Of a stretch of DNA of 64,000 bases, positions 12,221-23,340 are shown one piece after another (position 1 is the first letter of the stretch; every line of letters begins with the position of its first letter). The notes below the pieces were generated by a model. That model saw only the letters and a list, made by a program, of their open reading frames with translations, had not been told where the DNA came from and ran no database searches. The position numbers and the translations under genes were made by a program. The stretch is from Cylindrotheca closterium (taxonomy: Eukaryota > Bacillariophyta > Bacillariophyceae > Bacillariales > Bacillariaceae), in contig CAKOGP040000191.1 of the NCBI GenBank assembly GCA_933822405.4, forward strand, positions 22,140-86,139, written 5' to 3'.

Positions 12221-13256
12221 TTGGTTTTAATTGATTGATTTTAATTGATTGATTGATTGATTGATCATTATCTATATATTACCAAATTTTAACAGTGTGT
12301 TGTAATGAAATAGCCACCCTCTCTACACAAGACCTGATTCATTCATTCGTTCTTTTAGGTACATATACCAGGTACCAAGGTGTTAGTGTTACATACTATT
12401 TACTCTCTTCGAAGACAATCGGAAACTTGTCATTTTTCGATTCGGGACTTAATCAGCTGTTTTTCACTCGTGCGAGGTTCTGACGTGTCCCTTCAACTGA
12501 TGAAGGACGCTGTGCTTTTTGTATCGGACGTGTTGGCTGTCGACGTCAAAGGTTTCGATTAGTTATTTAGCTGATTGTGACAAGACAAAAATTGAAAGTG
12601 CGGGATTTCCGTGTAGAATTCCTACGAGTTTGGAATGAATTTCCATCGAAGCGGTAAGGGAACGTTAAAGCAGCTGCATCTTCACTTAGAAACCACCTCC
12701 CCGACAGCACGCCACTTCGATTTTCTGTTCTCTTTTGTGTTCTGGTTTGGAATCCAAGCGGAAATACCCTTCTTCGCTCCTGTTAAGAACAACGCAACAA
12801 CCACCAAATTCCGTTGCTTTGCTGAACTTTCCAACTTTCTCTCGCTCAGCACCATAAAAATCAGCATTGACGGTACTATTGCTTTTCTTGTGGTGATCTT
12901 ATCCTAGTGGAACAGCTTTCGTCCCTGCATTGGTGAATTTGAAAAGAGTCTGTTAGTACAAACACAAAATCACATCTCGAATGCAACTTTGCTACAGCCA
13001 TTGCTATCCAAACTACTTCAAACGTCTTCTCTGATTCTCTCAGTTACGCAACAACTTAAAGCTCGGCTTCTATCTTTTGGGTTCAGCAGAAAGAGTTGTA
13101 AAAAGGGAGGAGGGATCGACAAAGGGTTGTTCGGTGGAGTATTAGGTTGTTTCATTGGTGCTGGAATTCAAGAGAAATCTTTCTGAAACGTGGCAGCACA
13201 CAGACAAACTCACATACATACATATACATACATACAAACACACGAACACATTAACC
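12221..13256. other. Intergenic region, about 1 kb, with GATT and CATA tracts
   Basis: Begins with degenerate (TGATT)n/(GATT)n repeats at about 12222-12266, probably in the CENP-C 3' UTR. It ends with a CATA/CACA-rich tract at about 13196-13252 just before the zinc-finger start codon, probably its 5' leader. Short frames between (for example 12635-12907) look random. No RNA gene was seen. Confidence 0.5.
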
Positions 13257-15089
13257 ATGTCGATCCCTACTCAATATGTGCAACGAAATAGGTCAACCGA
13301 GGCTAGCATGGAAGACTGTCGAGACTATCTGCGGACTGGAAGATGCAAGTATGGTGCTTCCTGCAAGTATAGGCATCCTCCTAATGTTCAGAGTGGAGGA
13401 GGTATGAAGGGTCCCATCAACCCTTCGGAGCCCATGTTTCCCTATAGACCGAACGAGCCAGTTTGTCAGTATTATATGAAACATGGGACTTGTAAATTTG
13501 GTCAAGCCTGCAAGTTCAATCATCCACCTCACAACAACAACAGTAACAACAACTTACACGGTGTTCCCAGCAGTCCAAGGTTCAATCAATCCATGGTGAT
13601 GCAACAAAAGGATAGCAACGAAGGCAGTTTTAATAGCTATGATGCTGCTGCTATGCTTCCTCAGAGACCGGAAGAACCCAACTGTATCTACTTTCTGAAG
13701 AACGGAAGGTGCAAGTACGGTGCTACCTGCCGGTATCATCACCCCTTGAATTATCATAGCCGAAGGCCACCTCCTCCAAATGATGGACATCGCCATAATC
13801 ATCATCATCATAACCTTCAGGGAGGAGGCAACTCTATGAATGATTCAGGAATGGCTCAACCAAAGCTTCAATACATCTCGCTTCCTCCGGGAACCTATCA
13901 ACAGGGTCAATTCGTAGTTGCAGATGGACAGCTAGCCTTCTTGTCTTTGGATGGCTCTACTCAACAAGTCATTTCCGTTGGGCCACAAGGAGTCAATCAA
14001 GAAGCTCCCATGGTACTCACGAGTACCGCAAGTCCCAAGCCAGCTTCCTCACTGAGCCGTGATGTTGGCTCTACAGCATCTTCCACTTCCATTGCTTCTT
14101 CCTTTGAGAGCTCCATGATTGGAAGCGGTGGAAGTCTCAATACGTTCATCGCCCCTGACCAACAGAATGGCCGAGCCGCACACGTTGTGCACTCGGGCAG
14201 CAGTCGTCAAGTGCCGGCGCAGAACCAAGATGGAAGAGTCGCTAGTCTGCCTCAGGTAGTATCCACTGCCGGCAGTTTGGATGGCAGCATCAACAACAGT
14301 AACAACTCAAACAACCACTCTTACTTTGATGTCCGAAGACCAACCCAATCACCAGTGCGGTCCGAGTCGGGTGGGAACGCGGCCGCGTATAGGGAACAGC
14401 GATCTTCTTCCTTTGATCATTCCTCCCGGCCAGCTAGACAGCACATGGGTGGAGGAATACGCGAGAGTACCAGTGTTCCCAGCTTCAACCATGTGCACGA
14501 CGAACAAGGCTATCAACAGCAGCAGCAACAACAGTACGACCCTCAGCAGCAGCGGGGCCTTCAAATGACTAGAGGGCCTCCACCAACCACGGCGCGTGGC
14601 CGACAAAGGCGGAAAAGCAACGGGGCAGTCGATGATGGATTGTCCATGATGACCTCTGCCCTCTTGACCATGTTGGATACTCCAGAAGAAGCAGGGGAGT
14701 GGGAACAATATCAAGACTTTGATGACTATGAACCATCCGAATCTTCCACTCCTGTGATTGCGAACCATTTTCCCGGGCAGCTTGGCTCTCCACAACACCC
14801 GCAAATAGTACAAAACAACAACAGCAGCAGCAACAATGGCGACTACAATAACTTTTTTGTGCCCCAAGCAAGGAAAGTAGCATACTATGATCACGACCAA
14901 GACAGATCCGTGAATAGTATGCCGGGGTATCAATACGAAGGAGTAGGGGGAGATGACGGCTATGGAATCCCCCGAGGCCGTAGTATGGATCAAATGCAAC
15001 GATGGGCACCGTCGATGCAAGGTTCCGACCAACAACGTGCATCAAGCACGGCATTTGAACCAAGGAACAATGGGTCATATTTTCCTTAG
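13257..15089 (+). CDS. RNA-binding protein with three plant-type CCCH zinc fingers
   Basis: ATG at 13257 gives 610 residues. The same frame stays open upstream to 13155, but that part encodes only a repetitive CATA/CACA tract (Thr/His), so it is more likely leader. Three fingers of spacing C-X8-C-X5-C-X3-H lie at residues 21-40, 70-89 and 143-162, each with a (K/R)(F/Y)G core (CRDYLRTGRC, CQYYMKHGTC, CIYFLKNGRC). This spacing is the plant type found in HUA1/ZFN proteins that bind single-stranded RNA. The rest is low complexity (Ser, Asn, Gln, Gly; Gln run near residue 420) with no further domain. A post-transcriptional regulatory role is inferred from the fingers; the target is unknown. Confidence 0.85.
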   Translation: MSIPTQYVQRNRSTEASMEDCRDYLRTGRCKYGASCKYRHPPNVQSGGGMKGPINPSEPMFPYRPNEPVCQYYMKHGTCKFGQACKFNHPPHNNNSNNNLHGVPSSPRFNQSMVMQQKDSNEGSFNSYDAAAMLPQRPEEPNCIYFLKNGRCKYGATCRYHHPLNYHSRRPPPPNDGHRHNHHHHNLQGGGNSMNDSGMAQPKLQYISLPPGTYQQGQFVVADGQLAFLSLDGSTQQVISVGPQGVNQEAPMVLTSTASPKPASSLSRDVGSTASSTSIASSFESSMIGSGGSLNTFIAPDQQNGRAAHVVHSGSSRQVPAQNQDGRVASLPQVVSTAGSLDGSINNSNNSNNHSYFDVRRPTQSPVRSESGGNAAAYREQRSSSFDHSSRPARQHMGGGIRESTSVPSFNHVHDEQGYQQQQQQQYDPQQQRGLQMTRGPPPTTARGRQRRKSNGAVDDGLSMMTSALLTMLDTPEEAGEWEQYQDFDDYEPSESSTPVIANHFPGQLGSPQHPQIVQNNNSSSNNGDYNNFFVPQARKVAYYDHDQDRSVNSMPGYQYEGVGGDDGYGIPRGRSMDQMQRWAPSMQGSDQQRASSTAFEPRNNGSYFP

Positions 15090-15501
15090 AATCAAGCAAA
15101 CAAGCAAGCAACGAAACAGGGCGGGGTCAAGCATTTACTCTCACACCATCGCATACCAAATTCACACAACACTCCATACTTACAATTGTATACCAAGCGC
15201 TACTACTCAAAAGAGCTGTCTTTTATATGTTAAAGCATACCTACACCACGCAAACTACACAACACACGCATACACAAACACAACACAAACAACGAATGAA
15301 TGAATCCCCATGGGCTATCAATGGATGGCGAACGGCCGCATTTTTGAAAAATAGAGGAGGCGGCCTTTCTCACTCTGTGGATTGTAAAAGATGCCATATG
15401 AACGGGAGATTTAGGATATTAACTGTAATGTATACTAGGATCACAACCACCACTGGACTGACTTTTTGTATTCTATTATATTTACGAAATGAATAATTGA
15501 C
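15090..15501. other. Convergent intergenic region, 412 bp
   Basis: Separates the 3' ends of the CCCH gene and HCF101. Contains an ACA-rich tract at about 15150-15295 and is otherwise featureless AT-rich sequence. Confidence 0.5.
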
Positions 15502-17599
15502 TTATCGAATGGTTCCGCCTAGTGCTTTGACAATTGCCTTGTGCGAATAGATGAATTTGGATCCATCACTCCAAGTAACTTCATATCCTACTTTGGCCTT
15601 TCGTTCCACTTTGTCAGGAGTGACAGGTTTTGGTACTGGGCTGTCATCCGATCCAGCCTTGTACACGCTGATCATTTCATCCTTCTTTGGACTACTAGCA
15701 CCACCTGTAGCATCATCTTCTTCTGGTTCCACCAAGAAGCTACCAGTTTTGGGGTCTCGCTTTCGCAAATTGTCTGGATCAACTGCTTTCATGAGAGCCC
15801 CTCCTTCCGAAAAGGCACGAACCATGAGCTTGCCCTTGTCCAAAGACAGCTGAATACTCGTCAACTCAAACTTTTCTGGCCCATCTTCAAATGTGACCAT
15901 TACTTCCGTGTCCCCAGCCTTGTATGGCATTCGGAACAACTCTCTCGCAACTACTTGGGAAAGCTTCCCAAAGGCTTCTAGTTCATTGATAGCTCCTTCT
16001 GGTCGTGAAATACTTAAGGGTACTCCATCGTCGTTGGCATCGTTGGCCATCTGTGATATCGGAAGTTGACAAACATCTTTTGGGTCTATTTCCATGTTCG
16101 AATTGTCCTCCGCCAAGAATTCGGTGAACCCTTTTCCAAATGGAAAGTGCTTGTGTCCATTGCACTAGGGAAAAATAAGCGTCAGAGAAAGAAGGCAGGA
16201 TTATTGTCAAAATCACATTCCAGATCTCTTACATCAAAATAAGCCATATTCTCCACCATGGCCATGGTCTTAATTCCAAGGTTTGCAAACATTTCAATAC
16301 CTTTTCGTGCGTCAGCCAGTGCTAGCTTCGATGGAGTTGTCACTCCAACAGCTCCACTCAAATCGAGGTCTTGGCAGACTGTCAACTGGACGTCTCCAGT
16401 GCCAGGTGGAAGATCAAGTACCAATACATCCAGATCTCCCCAGTCTGTTCCTTTGATACTGACATACATGTAGGATATTTAACATGTGAGAATGATACTA
16501 CATTTCTGAAGTAAGGATTGCTGGACAACTTACAGTTGAGTGACTACCTTTCCGGCCATGGGACCTCGGAGTACCGAAGCACCCGTTTGGCCACTGCCTG
16601 GTACGCCGCTCTAGATATCGCAGAGGTCATATTAGAACAGTACTGCGATTTTGGAAAACAATGGCAGGCGCTCTTACCTCTTTGGAAACAAAGCCGAGAG
16701 ACAACAGTTTGACACCTTCATGTTCGATTGGATATACCATGCCTGCTCCGAGAGGAGACTGGCGTACAGCTGCATCTCTTGGTTTGACGAGAACTGGAAG
16801 CGACGGTCCATATACGTCAAGATCCAATAGTCCGACTCGTCCACCCATTTGCGCAAGTTCGTATGCAAGGTTGACGGCAACGGTGGACTTTCCAACTCCT
16901 CCCTAATTTGAATGACAAAGAACTAAGTGAGTAATCCTTCCAGTATTTGGTGATGAGATTAAATTACGCACATACCTTGCAACTATACACTCCAATAATA
17001 TGAGCAACATTGGCTAGCCCAGGTCCGAGCCGTGATTCAAGTTCCTTCTGGTCTTCTTCATCCTTCACCAGCCAAGATACAGGTTTCGATGCCACGGCTT
17101 CAATGTTGACACTAGGGCTTGACTCAATCCCAATCTCTTTTGCCCAAACCTGTACCTCCTCTTCAGCAATCTCCTTTATTCTGTCCTTCAGTTGGTTGAG
17201 GCTAGGATGCAGCATTGTAGGTAATCTCAGAAGCAGTTGGATCGTGTTATCCTTGGAAATGGCTATCCGGCGATTCATCCAACCAAGCGTCTTGAGGCTT
17301 AGTTTGGCTTCTGGATCCTCCACAGAAGTTCCAACTACTTTGTATATTCTATCCTCTAAATCTGCCATTTGTCTTGTTGAAGCCCCCGATATTTTGTGGA
17401 GTTGTCGGATAGTTGTAAGACGATGAGGTGATCGGTGATTCGGACCACGCAACTTCAGACTTGTTGTCAAAGCTGATTTTCCAAGGTAACTATGGTAGCT
17501 TCGAGAAGCATTATTTGTCAGAAATGGTGTACATCTGGATGGAATGCTGCAGTTCAGTCGCTGTATGGAAGCTCTGATTGGCATTGGAAGGACCCTCAT
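15502..17599 (-). CDS. HCF101: HCF101-type Mrp/NBP35 Fe-S cluster carrier ATPase, five exons
   Basis: Exons 17599-16976, 16902-16678, 16610-16534, 16458-16233 and 16164-15502 (introns 67-75 bp) join in phase to 604 residues. Order: N-terminal extension (1-80); MIP18/DUF59 domain (about 83-165); P-loop ATPase with the HCF101-style deviant Walker A CKGGVGKST at residues 207-215, then DVYGPSLP, LRGPMAG, DLPPGTGDVQLT and VENMAYFD; and a C-terminal DUF971 domain ending near YEVTWSDGSKFIYSHKA. DUF59 + ATPase + DUF971 is diagnostic of HCF101, which carries 4Fe-4S clusters (to photosystem I in plants). The CxxC found in Ind1/NBP35 proteins is not seen at the usual site; only one Cys is present (FDCNG). 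The N-terminus is Arg/Ser-rich without a signal peptide or A|F motif, so it looks mitochondrial rather than plastid-type. Divergent from RRF with 184 bp between starts. Confidence 0.9.
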
Positions 17600-17783
17600 G
17601 GCGAATAATGAGAAAGATGTGATGTGATTTTCATTTCGATTGCGTCAGATGATGGGATACGACTGGTTCGACCCAAATGATCACCGCTCGTCCATACGTC
17701 AGTTGACCAACAAAGATCAGATCGGAGGAGAACACTGCTTGTCATAATCAAACATCAATCAAGCCTTCAAGAAAACAAATAAA

Positions 17784-18458
17784 ATGTACCTCAAACAACT
17801 TGCTCTATTGTGTCTCACTCTTGGCTCCACATGTGCCTTTGCACCCCAACCCCACTGTGCTTTCACCGCTCGGCCTGCGACTCCTCTATTTGCCTCCGAA
17901 GAAGTCGAGGAGCTTGAGATGGACACTGAAGATCGTATGGGAAAGTCTGTTGAGAGTGCGAAGCAAAATCTCGGGACCATTCGAACTGGCCGAGCTTCAG
18001 CACAAATCTTGGACCGAGTTAAGGTCGATTATTATGGCGCTGAGACCCCAGTAAATCAATTGGCCGGCATCTCTGTTCCGTCTGCACAACAGTTGACTGT
18101 TGATCCATATGACAAGAGTGTAATTGGCGACATTGAGCGCGCAATCATCGATGCTGATATCGGGCTTACGCCCATGAATGATGGAAACGTCATCCGACTC
18201 AACATCCCAGCCCTCACCGAGGACCGAAGAAAGGAAATGTTGAAGATGTGCAAGGCTATTGGTGAAGAAGGAAAGGTTGCCATTAGAAATATCCGTAGAT
18301 CTTCTGTTGACGCCGTCAAGAAAATCGAAAAGAGTGGAGATATCTCAGAAGATGAAATGAAGGACGCACAAGAGTCTATTCAAAAGATGACAGACGCTAA
18401 AATCAAGGAGATCGATGAATTTGTTGCCAAAAAGGAGAAGGACGTCATGACTGTTTAA
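17784..18458 (+). CDS. RRF: Plastid-targeted ribosome recycling factor
   Basis: Single exon, 224 residues. A hydrophobic signal peptide is followed by TCAFAP, with predicted cleavage A18|F19, the ASAFAP motif of diatom plastid precursors. The mature part is a full RRF: NLGTIRTGRASAQILDRVKVDYYG at the start, then QLAGISVP, LTVDPYDKS, IRLNIPALTEDRRKEM and NIRRSSVDAVKK. The protein splits post-termination 70S ribosomes with EF-G, here in the plastid stroma. It shares a 184-bp divergent promoter region with HCF101. Confidence 0.93.
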   Translation: MYLKQLALLCLTLGSTCAFAPQPHCAFTARPATPLFASEEVEELEMDTEDRMGKSVESAKQNLGTIRTGRASAQILDRVKVDYYGAETPVNQLAGISVPSAQQLTVDPYDKSVIGDIERAIIDADIGLTPMNDGNVIRLNIPALTEDRRKEMLKMCKAIGEEGKVAIRNIRRSSVDAVKKIEKSGDISEDEMKDAQESIQKMTDAKIKEIDEFVAKKEKDVMTV

Positions 18459-18703
18459 TAAAACACTTCTTTACCTCTTACACAACGTATCATTATTATA
18501 TAACCGCTTTTGCGATCGTAATTCAGTAATGTATTGAGTCCAGTCACCTTCGAACCGATCAACGCAACCTTGCGAAACGTCGCGATGAAACAGAGAGTTC
18601 GAATCGGACTAACAAAGTCTCTTCTCGCAGGAAAAATGACGGCAGTTTCAGGTTGGCCAATACCACCTTCAACAAACCAAATTCAAAATTAGATTGTACA
18701 ATC

Positions 18704-21627
18704 ATGTCTTTTCCATTCAGCCCAAGGCGGCGGAAAGACTTCTCCATCGACAGATTGAGAGTGCTATATACAGGTAGGTATAGGAGTGCTTTCGATGAGT
18801 GATGATTATGTTGCATATGCACTCTTACACCTTTTCAATTCAATGTTCTTCCATCCACCAATCAAGACCTGATACAACATATTGACTTCACCGATGAGGA
18901 TCTTGGAAGAAGGGCCGTCAATGATGAGGACAGATCAGTTCATAAGAAGTCTCTGCGATTCTCCTTTCGCAAAAAGTTAATACCTGACAATTTGAACGAC
19001 ACATTCGAAATTGAAACACGTGACAATCCAAACATTGAGTATGCTTTCGGCAACGAAGTTGTCTCGCTGCTTGCTGCATTCCGCATGTTGGCAGCTACTA
19101 AATCACCTGATAAAGAAGGGGACCATTTAGGCTCGGCTGCGAGAGATGACTATATAGTGGCAGCCATGTCATCTGCCAAGAAAGTTGAAAATCGAGTGGT
19201 AGAAATCCTTGAAGAAATAGGCGAAATCGTTGTCCATTCTGAGAGGACGACAAGCGACATTCGAGGTGATTCCGTCTTTGAATACTTTTGCGAGAAAAAT
19301 ATTTTGTCACTGATTGTCGATATCACAAAAACGAAGGAAAAGAAGCCGGCCGATGCCAGGCTCTCTGACACATCTTGCTATGGTGTTGTTTGGACTCCTT
19401 TGGTGAAGGCACAATGTTTCCAGACAACGTCATTGCTCCTTTCAAATGTGCAGGCGAGCTCAGTGGTATATTATCTTCTGTCTCATAACTACATCAACGA
19501 GCAGATCATGTGCATGACTCCGTTCCAACAGTGGACTCATTCATCGCTAACCAAGATGATGCCTCAATACGTTGATCTTCTAAAGAATGTCACAATGCAA
19601 CTGACTGATGATCCGCTACTGTTTCCCTTTCTGATCATTGATAATCCTGAGAATGGATCGACCAAGTTTCCTCTATTTTCTGTTGCACTGGAACTTGCAA
19701 CCAGCGCATATGCTGAATCTGATTCGTCCGTTTACGACACATGCATAACGATTGTTGTCAATCTCATGAAAATAAAGTCCGAGAGTATTGAAAAGTGGTT
19801 CATGTCCGCAAGTTCTGAACAAAAGAAACTTGCCGATCACCTGAGCCAAAGGCTACTGAATCGGTAAGCAACTCACAGCCCGAAAGGACATTTACATTAT
19901 TTTGGTGATACCGGTATGCTAACACTTGGTGCAGATACAACCGTGTCTGTGATATATGCACAGGACCAGTGGTCGATTTTGTTCGGTCAAGAGCCGTTAA
20001 TGATGAACTTTCAAAGCTGTACGATGATATGGGGGTTATCCGAGATGTCTTTTGGAGTACGCGTGGTTTGGATGTTCGACTTTGCGAGTCACTTTTGCAG
20101 CGAGTTGTGTCTGTCTTACTAAAGAACATGTTACCACCGCGGCAAGATACACAGTTCTTGGACGTGGGGGTGGTCGATGCTGATGTTATTCCGCAGAGGG
20201 AAGCCCGCGCGCAAGTGTCAACGTTATTCCTGGCATTTCTCTTTTCGAATCTTGCGTACAGTCCGTTTCAGAGGATGTTGGCTGTTGCTGTCTTGCACCC
20301 CATCTCTACTCCTCTCTGGCTATCCTCGCGATCAGTGAAGCAGTTTAGCGAAGATGAATACATTTTCATGCCAGCCTTGAGTGACATTGTGACTGGCGAG
20401 GAGCTGAGAAAAGAGGTCTGTCCGAATGGATTCAGAGCCGAGGTACTTAATGCTTTGGAGGGCAAATACGGCGACTGGCGATTCATCTCCAGTGCTTGTC
20501 TCATTCAAACGATTTTCAATGAAGAGCTGATCGTCAATGATTCCCTTACGCTGATGAACCTTCTACCTCATTTTGGTGAAAACGGGTATACGGAATCACC
20601 ACTCGAGAATGCTCTAGCGGCATTTCTCAAGAAAGAACACAAACCATCTCGAATAGTCTCACAGGCTCTTGAATGTGCTGGACAATTGGCGATCCAGATA
20701 GTGAATTTTTCGGTAAAGCATTGCACTACGATATCGGAACCATGGGAGAAACTAGATTACGTTCTTGAGCACTCAAAAAGTTGGTCAGCGCTGGGGGAAG
20801 CATACCATGGCTTTTGTGCTGACGCGGCAGAGCTGAAGGAAGCAACAGGAGTGTCAGATATATTCTTGGATCTACTGGAAACAACGATACGAAATCGATA
20901 CAAAGCAAAGACGCAGCCATCTGGAACAACAGTATATTTCTGCTCGCTGTCACAGCAAGCGTTCAATCGCAAACTTTCCGAATCTGAATTACTCGTTCGA
21001 AAGAATCGAGATTGTGGTATGAGCGATGTTGAGTCCGCTCGCTTCTTCATCAATATGGCTCTTCATTACAGAGCGCTGCACAAAATTATTGACCACAAGT
21101 TGCGACTGTCACTGAACGTCGATCAAGAGCCTGGGCCGCTGGATTTTGTGGATGAAGCCGATTTTCTGACCCGAACGATTGGAAGGCTCGATGACAAGCC
21201 TGCCGTGGGAACAGAGATGGACCTAACGGGTAGAATGACTTTTCGGTTTCACCTTCCTACTGGACCGATGAAGTCTCCAGAGAAGGATAGTCCAAAGGTC
21301 AAGGCCAAGGCTTCCGCTCTCATCCTGGTGCTTGATCACACTGATATGTTTGTCGTGAGACCAAATCTGACAAGATTGGAAGAAAATCTCAGTTCAGTTT
21401 TGCACAGCATATCGTTGCGAAGCGTCATAGCCGCCGCCGCTGATGGAAACTGGCTTCATGTTGCTGTTCGTCATTCTGATATCAACATGCTGATCAAGAA
21501 TGGCAACATGGCGGTCCAATTTGAAAATACAGGAGCGTCCCTGATTGTCAAACAATACCTCGACCGGTCGCGGGAGGTGCTACGGCAAGAAATGTTAACC
21601 AAGGTGAAAGAATTGTTGCCGCTATAG
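18704..21627 (+). CDS. CLEC16A: CLEC16A/Ema-like protein with FPL domain, three exons
   Basis: Exons 18704-18773, 18867-19863 and 19935-21627 join in phase to 919 residues (introns 93 and 71 bp). The first exon gives a short basic start with IDRLRVLYT, matching the HSLDHLKYLYH start of animal CLEC16A. The FPL region (about residues 120-300) contains VFEYFCEKNILSLIVDI, QTTSLLLSNVQ and VYYLLSHNYINEQI, closely resembling the family pattern. The C-terminal half is less conserved, with a probable folded domain in the last 150 residues. Animal CLEC16A and fly Ema act in endosome maturation, autophagosome growth and mitophagy. The second intron carries TACCGGTA at 19909. The first exon is chosen by splice phase and resemblance; an additional upstream exon cannot be excluded. 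Confidence 0.82.
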
Positions 21628-21724
21628 CCAAATTTTGAACAAAGATGTAGCAGTCTATGCTTCTTCTTTTAAAGTGAATGTATTGGTTCTAGTAGCATTT
21701 TTGTATGTTTTCCCCAAGTTCTTA

Positions 21725-23023
21725 TTAGCGTTTTGCAAGAGAACCAAATAGGATGCCAGCCGCCAGACACACCGCCCCCACAATAAGCGTTTCACTCTTG
21801 AAACTACTTTCTACGCTGGCAGATGCGGTTTTGAACTTGCCGTCGTGAAGTTTAACTGGTGGCAATTCTGGAATCTTCTCGAGAAAATGGTCCTTACTTA
21901 GAACATCAATGATGCCCTTTACCAAAGATTGCATTTGGACCGATCGCATTTGAACAGCTTCAAGCACTTCGGCATGACTTGCAACTGGTCCCTCATCTCC
22001 TTCGATAACGACCTTGTTGGTCACCATGGACAAAACAAGCACTGTAGCAACCAATGTCAGCAGCGTTTCAAAATCACCATATTTTCTTCAATTCATTTCT
22101 TCGAATACGTACCTTGCATGTTGCAATGGTGAGCCGTCACAGCCTCTGGAGCTGTGGACATTCCGACCGTGTCTCCTCCGAGCATTCTGAGGAATCGACA
22201 CTCTGCTTTGCTCTCATACATTGGTCCAGATACAAAGCAGTAGGTACCATGAGACTTGACAAAATCGAGTTTTAGATTTTTTGCTGCCTTCATGGCCATT
22301 GCGCGGAGCTCTTCGCTATACGCATTGCTCGTCGGTGGAAATCTCGGCCCCATTTCGTCGTCGTTGGGACCAACCAGGGCGTTCTTTCCGGCCAATTGGG
22401 GAATGGCAAAGTGATCACTCACGCAAATGACATCGCCAACCTTATAGTCTGGATTTAGGCCTCCTGCTGCATTGGTGAGAATGACAACCTTGACTTGGAG
22501 GCATCTCATGACGTTGATGGGAAGGACGACGGTTTTCATGTCGTGACCCTAAAAAATGACGACGTGAAAGTTAGCAATCCATTGATAGCTACTAGTCTAA
22601 GAAACAAAGACTTGCTTCTCTCGCATCAACCAGTACTGTATCAAACGAAATTTCTTACTTCGTAGGAATGGAACCGACCTCGAAAGCAAATGGCCGGAAT
22701 CCCGCTGAGCTTTCCAAAGACGACTTCTCCCTTATGACCAGGGACGGTACAATGCTCAGGGAACCTGTAGCGAAGGCGGGCATTTAGCTGAGACAACGAG
22801 CATTGAATGCATATGAAAATAGCACGAGTATAAAGAAGACGTACCCTGGGATATCGCCGTACTTGACAGTCATAGTCTTGCCCTCCAATGTATTTGACAA
22901 CTCGGAAAGACCGCTCCCACAGACAATTCCGATTTCAGGGAATTCGATGCCTTCATCGAGCATCTTCTTCCACAGATAGCGGGCCGCCTTGCGGTATGGT
23001 ATGAATGTCTCATTGAGAATCAT
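21725..23023 (-). CDS. PNP: Purine nucleoside phosphorylase with C-terminal membrane segment, four exons
   Basis: Exons 23023-22845, 22764-22659, 22548-22113 and 22041-21725 (introns 80, 110 and 71 bp) join in phase to 345 residues. It is a trimeric low-molecular-mass PNP of family 2: phosphate loop VCGSGLSEL, PGHKGEVVFG, RGRFHSYEGHDM, LTNAAGGLNPDYKVGD, SGPMYESKAECRFLRMLG and GMSTAPEAVTAHH are all present. It splits inosine or guanosine with phosphate to the base and ribose-1-phosphate. Unusually, after the normal end a Ser-rich linker leads to a hydrophobic stretch (about residues 325-341, IVGAVCLAAGILFGSLAKR) at the extreme C-terminus, the layout of a tail-anchored protein. It lies in the same reading frame as the conserved exon 4 sequence, so it is not an annotation join artefact. 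Convergent with CLEC16A, with 97 bp between stops. Confidence 0.9.
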
Positions 23024-23340
23024 GGTATTTAGTATTTGGCTTGATAGTTGCTGTTGTTGAAGTAAGGTGTTGTTGTGATTTGACTGACGTCAAATTATGA
23101 GAATCTTACAATCGATCGGCGGTGACTTCACGGAAATGACAAAAAGAACTTCATTCGTGAATTCGAGAATTTGACTCGTATGACCCACGTCACAGCACTT
23201 TGACGTCTGTATGTGTCACCCTGGCTTCAACTTTGATGATGCGTCACAACCCCTTCACAACATCCACCAAAAGTTTGAGAACACAACAACGCATTGAATC
23301 AATCTCTCACCCTGTTCTGTACAATTACTATCGAAGAATC
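23024..23340. other. Divergent intergenic region, about 317 bp
   Basis: Between the PNP start and the secreted acidic protein start. Contains several TGACGT-type words (near 23083, 23160 and 23198), which resemble bZIP-binding cores; this is suggestive only. The downstream frame stays open upstream to 23200, with ATGs at 23236 and 23239. Confidence 0.4.

Noticed and set aside
13155..13256. N-terminal extension of the CCCH protein
   Set aside because: The in-frame extension encodes only a CATA/CACA repeat (Thr/His) typical of a leader; the ATG at 13257 precedes the first finger closely.
14349..15111. Long minus-strand frames of 180 and 228 codons
   Set aside because: Antisense to the low-complexity half of the CCCH protein; overlapping each other in different frames, no domain.
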